Assembly: GCA_914767715.1 (NCBI GenBank)
Contig: OU612065.1
Location: 24,428,001-24,492,000, forward strand
Source: Membranipora membranacea
Taxonomy: Eukaryota > Bryozoa > Gymnolaemata > Cheilostomatida > Membraniporidae
Reading direction: 5' to 3'
DNA: 64,000 bases
Shown: positions 11,421-24,113 of the stretch, piece by piece
How positions within the stretch are numbered: the stretch's first letter is position 1
Layout of the letters: every line of letters starts with the position of its first letter
The notes under the pieces: generated by a model
Databases searched by the model: none
What the model was told of the DNA's origin: nothing
Seen by the model: only the letters and a program-made list of their open reading frames with translations
Translations under genes and position numbers: made by a program

Positions 11421-11545
11421 ATCACGAGTCCGGATCTAATTATCAAATGGACATAGACGATAGCAATGGTTACAGAGAGGAGTCCTCTCAAAAGGAGCAG
11501 CAGAGTCAGAAGTTGGAGATCACCTTAAAGTGTGACACAAAGTAG
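11421..11545 (+). CDS. cpx: Candidate alternative last exon of complexin (no CAAX)
   Basis: After an AAAATAG acceptor the exon enters in phase 1, exactly the phase left by complexin exon 8606-8738, and encodes Asp plus 40 residues ending LEITLKCDTK and a TAG stop. AATAAA follows 68 bp later. The composition (hydrophilic, Glu/Gln/Ser-rich, no hydrophobic C-terminal helix and no CAAX) is unlike the exon at 9688. No start codon or separate upstream exon suits it better, so it reads as a mutually exclusive terminal exon. Alternative complexin C-termini with and without CAAX are known in Drosophila; use here is inferred from phase, order and strand alone. Confidence 0.55.
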
Positions 11546-11613
11546 GTGAGACATCTTATAGTGACTGGTGGTGAATGCTTCCAGCCGCAACATGTTGCTT
11601 TGTCAATCCACCT

Positions 11614-11619
11614 AATAAA
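11614..11619 (+). terminator. Polyadenylation signal of the alternative complexin exon
   Basis: AATAAA 68 bp downstream of the stop codon at 11543-11545. Confidence 0.5.
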
Positions 11620-11901
11620 GTTCTTTGACTCTATTCATAATAGCCAAAATCGGACCAGAGCTTATTGAAAAAATTCAGGCGAAAAACAGTTCAGAGCAAC
11701 CCTCAGATCAAAAAAATATAGTAGAGCTTTAAATATAAATATAAATGTAATATGTATTAATATAATGGCTATAATAGTGTCAAAAAGGGCCAAGCTTGAA
11801 TAAGTCGGACCATTGTAAAGTTGCCCCCTCTTTAATGAGCATTGGTTTTCTATAGATTTTCTGTTTTATATGGCTTTCCCAAAAATACTTGTTTACATTT
11901 T

Positions 11902-12013
11902 ATGTCAAGGCCGTTTGGCAGCACATTGAAGAAGGAAAGAAGTTGTGAAAGTTTGGAAAGCGTCTGGCTCCACTTCTTTATCACTGACAGCATCTACTAT
12001 AAACAGGTTGAAG
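11902..12013 (+). other. Possible exon (37 codons from ATG, phase 1 donor)
   Basis: ATG TCA AGG CCG begins an open frame with a polar start (STLKKERSCESLESV) that ends at a strong GAAG|GTAAGT donor in phase 1. The same phase is used by the three candidate first exons of the nuclear receptor, so it could be a fourth. No family match, and phase 1 is expected one time in three. Confidence 0.2.
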
Positions 12014-13840
12014 GTAAGTTATTATTCGATGAGTAAGAGAACTATGATCACAGAGTGTGATCCGTTTTTAACATACCTCACATTTACAAACAATTATATT
12101 ATCCCTGCTAAGTTAAGTTACACCACTTCTTTCATTCACAAGCACCAATGAGTTCATTGCAAGCACCATCAGTTTGCTGTTTTATCAGTAGTGCACATAC
12201 TTGTCATCTCTGTCTCCTGTCACTGTCTCTTCATTCATAGACACTATCATTCTACTTTGAACTCTCACCAATAACCACCTCTAACTAAAACCAAATAGAC
12301 GAGACATCATCATGTCTGTGTGTATCTGACTGATTGTAGTACAACAATTTATTTAAGATATGTTTTTTAATACCAATGCTGAATGCTCCAATAAAAGAGC
12401 TGTAGGTCTAACTGCTTCGGTACAAGGACTTAAATATATTGCAAAATAGACTGCACAGACAATCTTCCCATGTCCACAAATTATGCTCAATAGTCTTTTC
12501 TACCCAAGTGCACTCATGCAAGGTTGATTGTCAGTGAACACCTGATGTCCATGTTGGAAGACGCAGCCTATGTAACGACGTACTCTAGAATCTATCAAAG
12601 GCTTTATTTCTCACTCCGACTACTATATTTAAGAAATTCCAGGCAAACAAACTTACCCCCCCCCCCCCAAATCCAAAAAGGCAAGTCCACACACATCAGA
12701 CACGCAAGCTCAAGTCCACGCCTCCAATTAAGCTTCCACCTCACATGCTGGCGTGCAAGTCAGAATTGATAATCCTCCAACCATATGAAGGATCCGAAAT
12801 TTTTCGAAAACAACATAGGCTACAGAGAATCAATGGTAGCTTATGGGATAGAGTGGCACATGCATAATTGTAATGTAATCAGCGCTAGCCCCATTAATTT
12901 GACTGTCGCTTGTCATTCACCTCACCTTTTATTTGGCTTTTACTCACTCGGCACATCTTGGCAGTCCCTTACTACCTCGTGTTTGAGGGTGTATCATGTC
13001 TTCTGACAATTACACGCGCCTCTGACAAGAAATCGGGAACTCGAACTGGTGCCCACAATCTATCTATCATGGTCCAAAATTTTGGTTTACTACTGCAATA
13101 CAATTTTTCTACATATATTGGTTGATAATGATGTTCACATGACTTCTCACATAGATGTGACTAGGCAAGGTAAAGAATATTGTGGCAACTTTCTTATCTG
13201 GCGAGTATCAGATGCGGACTTGCTTACTAACAAGTCCGACTTCTGCAGTGACGTGACATGAAAGAATATAAAATACACAAACAAAATTTTACGCTCTCAT
13301 CATATTCATAAGTCCATTGACTTCACATTATCATCTAGTGGTTTGCTCATTATCTCACCATAGGTTTTTTTGCTTGGTTTCTGACTAAACAGATTGCAAT
13401 CAGCATTGTGCAGAAATTAATGCATCAACTGTTCATCTGTGATGTTTCCATTTTTATGTATATATTTGTCTTTGCCAACTCATTGATGTTTGTGTTTTGA
13501 CCTATGTTTTTCTCTGTATGTAGTTAGCAACTGCAGGCTACATGATCAGCCTGATAAAAATCATTTAGGATTTAACAAACATTGTCAAAAACGTTCTCAA
13601 GCAAGCACCAAGAATAATTGAACTGGTGCACTTAAGTAGTTGGCCTGGATAATTTTCATTTCATCATGGTACTGCTTCGGTTAAATATGAACATCTAACA
13701 CCAGTTAAACAGCGATATGGGAAAAATTGAGGGCAACAGTGAGAGCGTTGTCGCCTGTCTAGCTACCAGCTTACTTTCCTAATAATGTACATCATAAAAA
13801 TGACTCATATTAACAAAATGTAATGTTTGTTATGTTACAG

Positions 13841-13934
13841 CAGAGTGTTGTGCGCCTAGCGACCTCTCATCAAAAGAGGCAGATTTACATGGAGATCGTC
13901 GGGCCGGAGACAAGAACCTAAACCTGAATAATAA
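13841..13934 (+). other. Possible exon, GC-richer than surroundings
   Basis: A 94-bp segment between an ATGTTACAG acceptor and a GTTAGT donor, richer in GC and CpG than its neighbours. It is open in the frame entered at phase 1 (AECCAPSDLSSKEADLHGD...), so it could be a further complexin tail exon, but it leaves in phase 2. Otherwise it may be an untranslated leader exon of the receptor gene. The acceptor is a tandem CAGCAG, allowing a 3-nt shift. Confidence 0.3.
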
Positions 13935-14604
13935 GTTAGTCGCAATCTTTCTCTTTGCCCTCGCCAATGTGATCCAATTTCAAAGATTTTCTTGATAAAA
14001 TTCTGTAATCATCAAAGGGCATGTATACATACTCAACGCAATTAATTCTATTTCATTAGATTTGTTTACCCATGCAGTGCCATATCAACTTGAAATTCAT
14101 TAGAAATCCTTTCAAATTTAAAAGCGATGCTGAAATTGGATTTTTTGTCATTTTGTTCTGTGTCAACAGACAAAAGTGGATGAATAGGTTTCTCCTTTTG
14201 CTTTGTGAAGCTAAGAAGTTTGTGCTAAGCTTTTATTTTTTTGAGTGTCATGTTCATGCAGTGAATAAGCTTTCATTAGCTAGACCGCAATCTTGGGAAT
14301 GCTGCAGGCAAAAATCATTACAAACTGTCAGTTTTAGAGCCGAGATATTTGCCTCAACGCATATCCTTCTATCTAGACACTGTAGAGGATGATAAATGCA
14401 CTCAGTGGAGTGCTGTAATTAGATCAATGATGTGTTTTTGTATTGATGTGCTGTCACTACTTTCCTCACCCTTGCTTTAGGATACAAGCATACATTGTAC
14501 TACTACTGCCAATGTCACTTCACGAAATGTGTTAGAAAGTGTATAAAACTGTTGTTGTCATATGTGCCAGCAATTTGAGAGACCAGCTGTGGCACAGCGA
14601 AAGT

Positions 14605-14611
14605 TATATAT
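14605..14611 (+). promoter_or_regulatory. TATA-like element before receptor exon 1a
   Basis: TATATAT about 75 bp upstream of the ATG at 14682, at a position expected for a promoter dedicated to that first exon. Confidence 0.3.
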
Positions 14612-14681
14612 TACTTTGTTTTTATGACAGAGCTGTGAAAGAAGCAAGTCGATAGTCAGGACATAGGAGAAAGGTGCCGCC

Positions 14682-14709
14682 ATGGATTTTCAGAATTCTC
14701 CAGTGCCAG
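14682..14709 (+). CDS. Alternative first coding exon 1a of the NR1J receptor
   Basis: GCCGCCATGG, a perfect Kozak context, starts nine codons (MDFQNSPVP) plus one base, then a GTATAC donor. Phase 1 fits the first zinc-finger exon at 25889, giving [19 protein letters not shown]. The resulting protein would be 482 aa. The intron would be 11.2 kb. Short N-terminal A/B exons from separate promoters are common in nuclear receptor genes; use here is inferred. Confidence 0.5.
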
Positions 14710-17700
14710 GTATACTTTTATAAATATTACCTATAACCTGTTAATTACCATTATATTCATGATGTTGATGTCAAATTTGCAACAATTTCCCAACTAACTC
14801 ATGAAAATGGAAATGACATGTAACACTTGATTCCGGTAAACTTTCTGCTCAGTCTAATGCAGAGGGAGAGGTCTCGGTTTCAAAACGTGTTTTAGCGGAA
14901 TTGTTCCATGTTGCAATTTGATCTCTATCAATACTTTCACATGCGTCGTTTCAACCTCGGCAAGGTGAGAATAGAGTGAAGCAGTGAAAACTGATGAAAG
15001 TCACGTTTATAGCCTCTCGTTATATAAGCATGTAAATCTGAAATAAACTATTCAGATGTTAAACTAGAACAGTAATTGGTTGGTGATGCCCTGCAATGCT
15101 TCTTGTACAGCGCAGATGAGAACGAGAACAGACAACTCTGTGTCGTTAACCCAAAGGATGTTCCCTTACTCTCATCTTTCCTCAACCTCAACCTTCTCGT
15201 TTATGTCTGATTCATTATGTTTGAATGTTACTAATACAGAGAAGCCATGAGCTGTCTGTCCAATTCAATTATTTACTGGAGATAATTCACATCAATAAAC
15301 TTTCATTGGCATTTATCGCAAATAACTAAAAATTTTCGCGTCTTACAACCATCAATTCTATTATATACCACTGTATTATATTTAATAAATGTAAGAATTT
15401 GAGCTCACACAGAAATCTTTGTGTGATACCAAATCGAGATAAAGAAAGCGAGAGCAGTTTCCATGACTCAAAACCGTGATATGGGATGTTCCTAAACTAC
15501 TGATCAATGTCATGCATGTGGCCCAAGAACTTTTTACTAACCCTGACTCAGTAACTGGCAAACTGCCGGCTGCCACACCATCTACTCTATTTTTAGCTAC
15601 ATTAAAGAACCATCAATTCTACTTGCACTTGTCATTTCAGTGGAGTGTACTTGTTTGTGCTTTTTGATGTAATTATCGCAAGACTTTCAATATTATTCAA
15701 TATCGGACAAATGTCATGCTGGCCTTGGAGAGGATCCGAGAGATCTGTGTGTTTTAGACAGTGACAGCTGAGGGCTTGAGTATTATGTGTTTACCCATAG
15801 AGTAAACCTTGTTGATATAGGAGCTGCCGGGGTTGCATGTTTATAGACTCATCTATAGTTGTTTTACTATTACATGAGAAGTGGAGTGTTTGAGTTCAAT
15901 GTTTGCCAAAGTTTCGCGCTTGTTCATCACTGTGGCGCTGCCCCTCACTCACTTTCACTCTCGCTCGCTCAATGCCATCCATGTTTACGATGGATGCAAT
16001 TTATTTGATTGTTAACCAATGATTGATTGGTGTTATGTAACAGCAGGTTTCCTGTTGGCTTTTCTACCATCTTGTGAAGTAATTAATCAGAGACAGCCAG
16101 CCACAGCAAAGGCGTAACTCACTGACAGGTTCTGGTTCCAGTTTCCATTAATTAGCAGATGCTTGATTAGACATTCAGAGGCATCTCATTATATTCCTTT
16201 GTCTGAGGTCTGACATTGTCGGCCATCAATCCAGCACCGGTCTAGCAAGGTATCGGCTGATATTCCATTCACCTTACAGTGTTTCCCCTTTTTCCGACCC
16301 CGCAAAGTTTTGCAAACCATTGTGGCCCCCAACTCTAAAAATAGCCAGTGAAAGTGGCTGAAAACTTCCTATGGAAATTTATGTCATCGCTTGTGGTGGG
16401 TGGCCCTAGTAGGTTGGTTGGCGACTTGTCCCAGATCATAATCCACATGATCCCGAAGCTAGACTTGCCTTAATCATCACTAACTGACGTTTTGCACTTG
16501 CAATAATTGAACAATGCAAATTTGTCTCATTTTAAACACATTATAAATTTATCCATCAAGCAGCTCAGACATTTGATAACTTATTTTGCAATACTGTTTA
16601 TACTAAGTTGACAGAGCTCCCTGGTGACATCTGGTGTTGCTCCATGTTTCCTGCTGGAATTTGATTGATGGTTTGGCAGGGAAAGTTATAGACTTGGTTG
16701 TGGCGGTTTGATAATTGTCTGCAATATGCGCTAAAAACTGTCACTCTCCATGATGGATGAGAAAAAGATTTGATGGCAAAATCATTTTTGGAGACCTAAA
16801 TTATCATAAATTTTTAATGCTGTTTTAATGCTGTAAGACATAGAGTGCAAGATAATTTAAGTAAAATAATCTTCAATTTTGTGATTTAGCAATATACTGT
16901 AAGTTTCAATTCTCTAGATGTGCCAAGATTAGGTTCTAGCAGAAATGTGTCACAATCTCAGTGACTCTCACACATGGCAACTAGGGCTGACAAATTGTTC
17001 ATTCATCATTTTACTGACTAAACAACCGCTGGCTGGTGGTGGTTCCTTATTCAAAACCAGCTTATGGAGAAATTAATTGCAACAAATTTCAGAAGTTTAT
17101 ATAGACAGTGCCAAGTGGCAACATCGCTCTGATTATCATGTCGGCTGTAATAGCTGATTCTGTTATTATAAAGAGGTACTATGCACTAAGATGACTGATA
17201 AACAATTTGTATGAACCCCAATCCAATCTTACAAACATCCACTCAACAACATCGCCTCTTTGGTATATACGGCACAGCATAGATTATAGATAGCAATCTT
17301 GATTGCTTATGTCAAATTACAACACTGTATGACTACTTTTAGATTTGTGTGCCTTTCATCACAGACAGACCAAAATAGTGATTGAATTCACCTGACCAGT
17401 GGCTGTGATTTGACTAAATGTCAATATTATTATGACCCGTTTATCTTTTTGATAACCGAATAACAAAATGAGTTTTGTCTGAATAAAAGTCAGTCCCACA
17501 ATCAGATTAATGAGTCTGTGCCTTTCAAACAGAAAGGGCACTTTGGGGAAATTAGTGTACATATACTAACATATAGTAGCCGTGTACCCACACATAATAT
17601 TATATACAGCTGGTCTAGATGGATATCAGAGATATTGCGAAATATTGCTCAACCTGCAATCAATCACTGTCAATAAATTGATTTAAATAAAATGTGTATC

Positions 17701-19593
17701 AATCTCCTCTAGCCATAGCAACTTTCTCCTCTCTGCGATAATTTGAGAGCCACTTTGGTTTTTGCACTGCTATAACCCCAAGCAACCAATAATATTCTAT
17801 TAATGAGCTTTCCTTTCAAAAACCTTCTAGCATCACTCATGAAAAGGTGGCAACATTTGGCTGTTTCTTTCGTCTTTTGGGCACTTTGCTGATAAGTTTT
17901 CTTTTCAAAATTTGGTTGTCAGATCTTTCGGCAGCTGCTGCCATTCCTATTGAACTGCGGTTACATGTCACAAGTTACTGAAAAGAGTCAAGTCCATGCA
18001 TTGATCAAGTGTCATATACTAATGGTGTTAGGTTTTTGACACAAGCTTGTTATTTTGAACTGGAGGTGGAGATTTGTCGAGAGAACCACAGACAGACCAT
18101 CGATCATTTTATATCAGCCTATTTCTGGCTCTAAACGTACACGGGTTAGGCTGCTGTTATTGGCTCAACTTGATTGAATTTTCAGTCAGTAGTCTGTTTA
18201 GATAGGACTACTTCTGATAACTCTCCAGGGCTATCAGCGAGAGCAGTACTGTATATTACTCAACTGTTTTGAGTTTGGATGGTTGAACAAACGTGCTTGT
18301 TTAATTCTGTACATCAAACAACCGCCAGCTATATCAGATTATTGGTATTTGTAGTTCACCATGAAATAGTTGCTTGCTAAGAACTCTGTCAATATTTGTT
18401 CAGCAGTGACAGTGGCTCTTCCAGTGTGTGTGCTTTATGTACGTAGTGACTGTGGAGTAGTGGTCACGACAGTGTTATCAAGACTAGTGTCAACCAAATT
18501 AACTAGCTACTGAGCTCAATTGTAACCATAGAGCTTACTGTACAGTACACAGCATACACCGCTGTCAAGTAATCGCCAGCATCATCTCATAGTCATACCA
18601 AATCCATCCACAAAAATTTGCTCGTTTCATAAAATTTAAATAGACCAGGTGTTGGCCACGGTTGACTTGAAATTTATGCATATGCTGGTCATTCAATTCA
18701 TATTTTGTGGTGAATGTCTGAGCAGGTATTTTTCTTTTCTCATTTCCCTGGTTAGGATTGGAAGTCTCAGCGTCTGCTCAATTTTATTTCTGTGTTTAAC
18801 AATCCGACAGATTTCGTCTGTCCCTACCATCTCATGGTATTTAGTGACAATGTCACTAACGCTGAATTTGATTCATTTTTAGCTTTGTGGAAGTTATGTG
18901 GTCAGTTGATGGATTGCCAAAAATAGTCTTTTTTTTACTGCAAATTATGTGGGTAGTTACCAATTTTGTCTGGGGTGAAAGTTAGACGCTGATAGTTGTG
19001 ATAGTCTTTTCGCAGAAATTTGGTACCTGACACTGGCGCAGTGTTTCCTCATACGAAATATTTCAATGCAGCTCCCTACTTCGCGCAGTCATTACACACA
19101 AGAGCAGGAAAAAATGATTCTTTTGTTTTTGTTTTTTGTTGTCGGTGATCAAGGGCAGATGGAATTCATCAACCCACTTTCGCTATCAATAAAAAGGAGA
19201 TTTAATTGCGAGTCTGTGTGGATTATGCTGATCTATTACATTATTATTTTTACATAGAAACAGTTGTGAATTGGTGCATGCTAATAAACAAACACTAGCC
19301 GAGTTTGCTCTACGCTAGCTCTGTCCATATATTACCAACACTTAATATCGGAATAAACAAATACTAGGATAACATAGAAATCCAGTTGCTATTAGAGTTT
19401 GCTTTGTGACTATGCCGCAAACAAAGTTGAACAAGGCTGTGACATTTTGGCTACAGGCCTTGGAGGTGACAGTATACTTTTTACGCTATTGAGATTTATT
19501 GAGCTGAAAAGCAACTTGGGGATATCTATCTACCAGTGAATACTGTATATACACAATAGTCGACTTTGACGAAAGGAGTTGTCTCCAACAACG

Positions 19594-19612
19594 ATGTCTA
19601 GAATGCAGACAG
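19594..19612 (+). CDS. Alternative first coding exon 1b of the NR1J receptor
   Basis: ACG ATG TCT AGA ATG CAG ACA G followed by a GTGATT donor: six codons (MSRMQT) ending in phase 1, compatible with exon 25889 and giving a 479-aa protein. TATATA at 19546-19551 could serve it, though the leader would then be very short. It is so short that chance cannot be excluded. Confidence 0.35.
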
Positions 19613-22600
19613 GTGATTGATATATCATAATTTAATAATTGTGGTTATTGTGTTATATTAATTTGAAGCCCAACTATTGTTTAATGTGGTGGTATGCACT
19701 TTTAAAATGGTCGGTACTAGTCACTTTACCAAGGGAATGGAAATTACTTAATATTTGTCACTTATGTATATGGCATTCATTTTTGGCTTCTGTAATTGGC
19801 AGCTGGGGAGCATAAATTTGCTTTTCGTGGTTACAGCAAAAATCTGTAGTTGCTTTGATCGATTTTCAACGGATGCCATCTTGTCAAGTCCGGTGAATAT
19901 TCAAGGGAAGTTCACCTTATTTAATTGCTAGTCAATTGTTTTTAATTTCCAATTACCACTGTGATGTTTCATGTGGTTATGACTGTGGCGGTAAAAAATG
20001 CTGTAAAAGGCTTGAGGACCGCTATTGGTAAACTCCAGACACTGAAACGCTAAAAGTTCTTCGGTTGCCAAGCTGGAAGTTTCCATGGCACTTTTTAAAG
20101 AACTTGATTACTTTTTCAAGCGTGATCTCAACTAGTTAGCACTGCTATCTTTAGCCCCAGTTTTTGTACGGGTATTTTTGTTTTGACGTTGATAATGTTG
20201 GGTCACATAGCAGCTGATCTGTCGTTGTTATCCACAGTTGTGAGTGAGTGACACTCTCTGAGTGATAAGGGGTCACCACAGGATACCAAAGATACTCATA
20301 ACCCTCGGGATATGGCCAAATGTGACTCATTGAAAATGGCTGGCGCACTGACTGAAAATTCCTTGTTATGTTACTTTGTGTATATTGTTTGCAATGGGAT
20401 GAGAAAGTGGTGAAAGAATTTATTTCGTCTTTGTTGTGAGATGAATTGTAAGCTCATCAAGTTAAACTTTGAGAGAATTAATGTGTAGTCTTGAGTGGAT
20501 GCCTCTGTTTGCTTTTGATACGGACATGTTAAAGTGGCACCAAGAAGCTATTTTCATAGATTATGTAATTTGTTAATAGACTTCTATTCCTTTTGGTGAC
20601 CTATGTGTTATGTGAATTCCTGGCCTAGATGTCTGCTTCGGATTCGGTGAGAAATTCTTTGACTCCCATTTTCAGGTATAATAGCCTGTTCTGCTGGTAG
20701 CCAAACTAAACGTATGTATTAGGTAAGCCGGCGAGTCTTGTTTGGCAGTTTTCACCGTCGAAATGATGTTATGCCCGCAAATGTCATCATGATATTTGGG
20801 TGCATCGGTGTGATTCATGTTGTTTGATTGGGTCTCCCCGTGACCCTTTCTAACTTATTATAAACCCATAAGATTTTGTTCTGATGCCGATGTGATGGTT
20901 GATACGAAGATAGTTGTTTCCTAATCAGTGGGATGATAAGTTACACATGTTTGATTCCATTATCAGATTGAGATGATGTGGCTGCCTTTAACTGCCAACA
21001 TGTTTGCATTCCAACCCATAGAATTAAATTATCTTTCAGCAAATCTGATTTATTCAAGCAGCGGGTTATGATCATGTGTTTGTTGATTTTTTGGCTATTG
21101 TATTTCAGTTGAACTAGTGCAAAATCAGCATGGCAAGGTTTCCACACCTGCCTATGATGTTAAAATCAAATGCCAAAGTTTAATACATTGTGATTAAAAC
21201 CTTATCCTTCTTCATTTCTAGTCCTCATCAACACTGCTCCTTTCATTACAAAAAAAGTGTGATGTTGTGAAATAACTGTGAAAATGAGTTGCTAGAAATT
21301 GCGGCTATGAAGTGCCTACACGCTTTAGAAAACAGACCGTGGTACCTACAAAAAGGCTGCGCTATCGGTTAAAGCGTCTTATCTTTAAAATTTCAATCTT
21401 GTGCTTGAAAAGCAATGAATTCATGACCCACCTTTGGCAGCATATCAAATTGAGGAATTTTCATCAATCTTAGTTTCTGAAGCTTTGTAAATGCTTGTTT
21501 CACATAATATAATATAAATTACAAACTGATGTCATCGATTTGCTATCCCCGTACATTGTTTAAGCCCAATGAAGGAAAAAAGTCTTCTGACCGACACTAG
21601 AAGTAAACACCATCCGTACAAAATAACAATTAAATGCTGGAAATAACTTAGCTCAGCGCAAGACAATTGTCCTCGTGGGTATAGATGGACGTTGATTTTC
21701 ATTTTATAATGGAATTGTTCTCAACTGACCTGTGCTACGGCAGTCATAAATCACGCAAATATGTAAACAAGTGGCTCAACTTTCACAGCTTGCCTGCTAT
21801 AGCATTGTGATGTCATTCTTTGGGAAAAGCAGTTGTGAAATCACTACCATAATAAGATTTTCATGGAAATTCTGATTTTGGACAGCACCACTGATGATTG
21901 AACATCTAACCCAGAGCTTGTTAATACCACCAGCATAAACTTTATTATTTTGATTTTGGGTTACAATTTGCTTTGCATTTACTGTTAATTCATGCTTTGC
22001 ATCGTTAATTAGTAGATGTAACATAAACTAAAGCGCTAATCCTCAAGGCAATTGAATACACTGATAAACAAAGCTTTCGCTTGCCTCAAGAATGCAAATA
22101 GATTTGCATGTCAGTATGCTCGTTTTGTTCAGACATTTTGATGCTCTCTTGGCTCTAGGTCGACATAAATAAAGCCATTACTTGGTGTGCCTCTCTTAGG
22201 CAGCGCTATGTTAATGTGATGTATATATCCTGCGATTAGTAATCAGTTTTATGATCAGCATTCAAAACAGGGACAGGAAGCCAAACTACCTGCTCTGGCG
22301 TTAGGCCATTAGCATTACACTGCTGCAAGCCTATTTGCATCCCCTTTTGTCTTTACTACCACCATGTGAGTGATAGGCATTTTTTTGGTTTGCCCTGTCG
22401 ATGACTAATGAGTACGTGTCAGTTCCCTGGCCTCGCTCAACTCTAAATAACCTTGTGAAGGTTGGACTGGAAATTGCCTCTGACCTCGTACCAGCCGCTT
22501 TTCATTGAAATGATGGATTTGGTTTTTCAAAATAAATTTTAAGTTACTAATGTTTGGCTGAAGGTGGCAAAGCTCATAAATATTATTTGTCGTGACATTT

Positions 22601-24043
22601 GAGACTACATTGTTGCGATTGACAAAAAGATGAATTCGAGTAGGGTCTTATCTCTTTTTCAAATGATACCCAGCATTATCTTTACAATGAAGTTGTGGTT
22701 TTGTATTTAGAATAGCTCTATAGATCAGAGTGGCCCTATCTTATCATATTTTATGATCTTGCTTCCTCACATACACTATTGCTGGATATTTTAGCCATTG
22801 ATGCGTCATAAAAAGGCAAAACATGCTCAGTTAGATCAGGGAGATTCTCCCTGGTTAGATTTGTGGTCAATATACAAGCCTTTCTAGGTCTTGCTGGGAA
22901 GGTTTCACGATGGAGGGAATGATGGTGATACATGAGCATGGCAGATGAAAGCTTTGGTCTACAGTGACAGCTCTCTTTGAATTATCAGGACCACCGAGTC
23001 TGATGTTCTAATTGTAACGATGTGTCATGATGGTTGCAAAAATAGATCCTAGACCATTGCTGGTTCTTGGTGATGTTGACTGGAAAAGCAGCAGCAGAAC
23101 CGGCAGCAATGTCAACATCTTGATAGTCCCCAATAGCGTTCATAGCCTCTCGTAGTCCTACATTTTCATCATCATTTAACCTGAATTCAACTCTCGGAAG
23201 ATGTAGTCACATTTGTATTATTATGTAACAGTAATGGGGGTATTATAAAACTCAGCAGCCCATTGTACATAGATCATCAGTGTGGATAATTGTATTGTAG
23301 TTTCACATGGAGGTGGTATTCTAGCAATGTTGGCTTCATAGCTGTATAATTGGTTTGTAGCTGTTCATTGCATGCTGTGCATGACACTTTGTTTTCTGAT
23401 TAAGTTTTGATAATGCCAAGTTGATTTTTGCCCCTTCCAACTAGTGCATAGTAGTAAGTTTGTTGTTTTGTTGTCCACTATCCATAAAATTAGAGCTGCC
23501 GTCTATTTTTATGTCAAATTGTTTTGGTTTAATGGGTTGAAGCAAGCTTTCAGGGTTTTACAAGTACTCAGCAGAGCAATGCCTAATGGTTCGTAACATC
23601 TTTGGCAATAAACATGTTATTATATTTTTATTTATCATGTTAATTAATGGATAATCCTTACCTCCTTATTATCAGTGAGTGAGTTTATTGTATTTGGCGT
23701 ATTATTGGCTAACCAAACCAGCTTGCTTTGATTGGCCATGATGAAGCGCTGTGGTTGAACCCTTCTCTTTGTTTTATGGTGGCTATCTTGGTGCTTAAAC
23801 CGCAAGAGTTCAGAGGTGAATAATACATAGCTAAGTAGGTGTGTCCACACTTGAATAGTCACTAACTGTGCCAATTCATTGTCTATCTAAAGCTTGTGAT
23901 AAACGGTAGCTATCTCCGCTAATTCTCAGACAGGAGGCTATAAGGCACCATCACTGACTCATTGGCCGGATATCATAATCTTTATCATCACTATCAGAGT
24001 ATTTCTCTACCAGTTGCTGACTAGCTTATAGCTCAGCGGCATC

Positions 24044-24113
24044 ATGATGTGTATGAATTTTGATCAGTTTGGACCACCAGGCAAACTCCATGGACCGCCT
24101 GGCGGTGGGGCCG
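24044..24113 (+). CDS. Alternative first coding exon 1c of the NR1J receptor
   Basis: Tandem ATG codons begin 23 codons (MMCMNFDQFGPPGKLHGPPG then GGA) and one base before a GTACGT donor. Phase 1 again fits exon 25889, giving a 496-aa receptor. The Gly/Pro-rich run is GC-rich compared with its flanks, as expected of coding sequence. This is the candidate nearest the DNA-binding-domain exon (intron 1.8 kb) and the longest of the three. Confidence 0.55.

Larger units (their letters stand above)
9783..14681. other. Complexin 3' region and receptor upstream region
   Basis: Apart from the alternative complexin exon and two possible exons listed separately (11902 and 13841), this stretch is AT-rich with no convincing coding sequence. 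A C-homopolymer sits at 12656-12668. The longest open frame (14072-14392) has no domain or splice context. Confidence 0.5.

Noticed and set aside
12656-12668. C homopolymers here and near 32050-32065 as possible regulatory or recombination sites
   Set aside because: Simple mononucleotide runs with no associated structure; probably neutral.
14072-14392. 106-codon open frame, the longest not assigned to a gene on the plus strand near 14 kb
   Set aside because: Composition like the AT-rich background with many Phe/Leu/Lys codons from T- and A-runs; no domain and no flanking splice logic.
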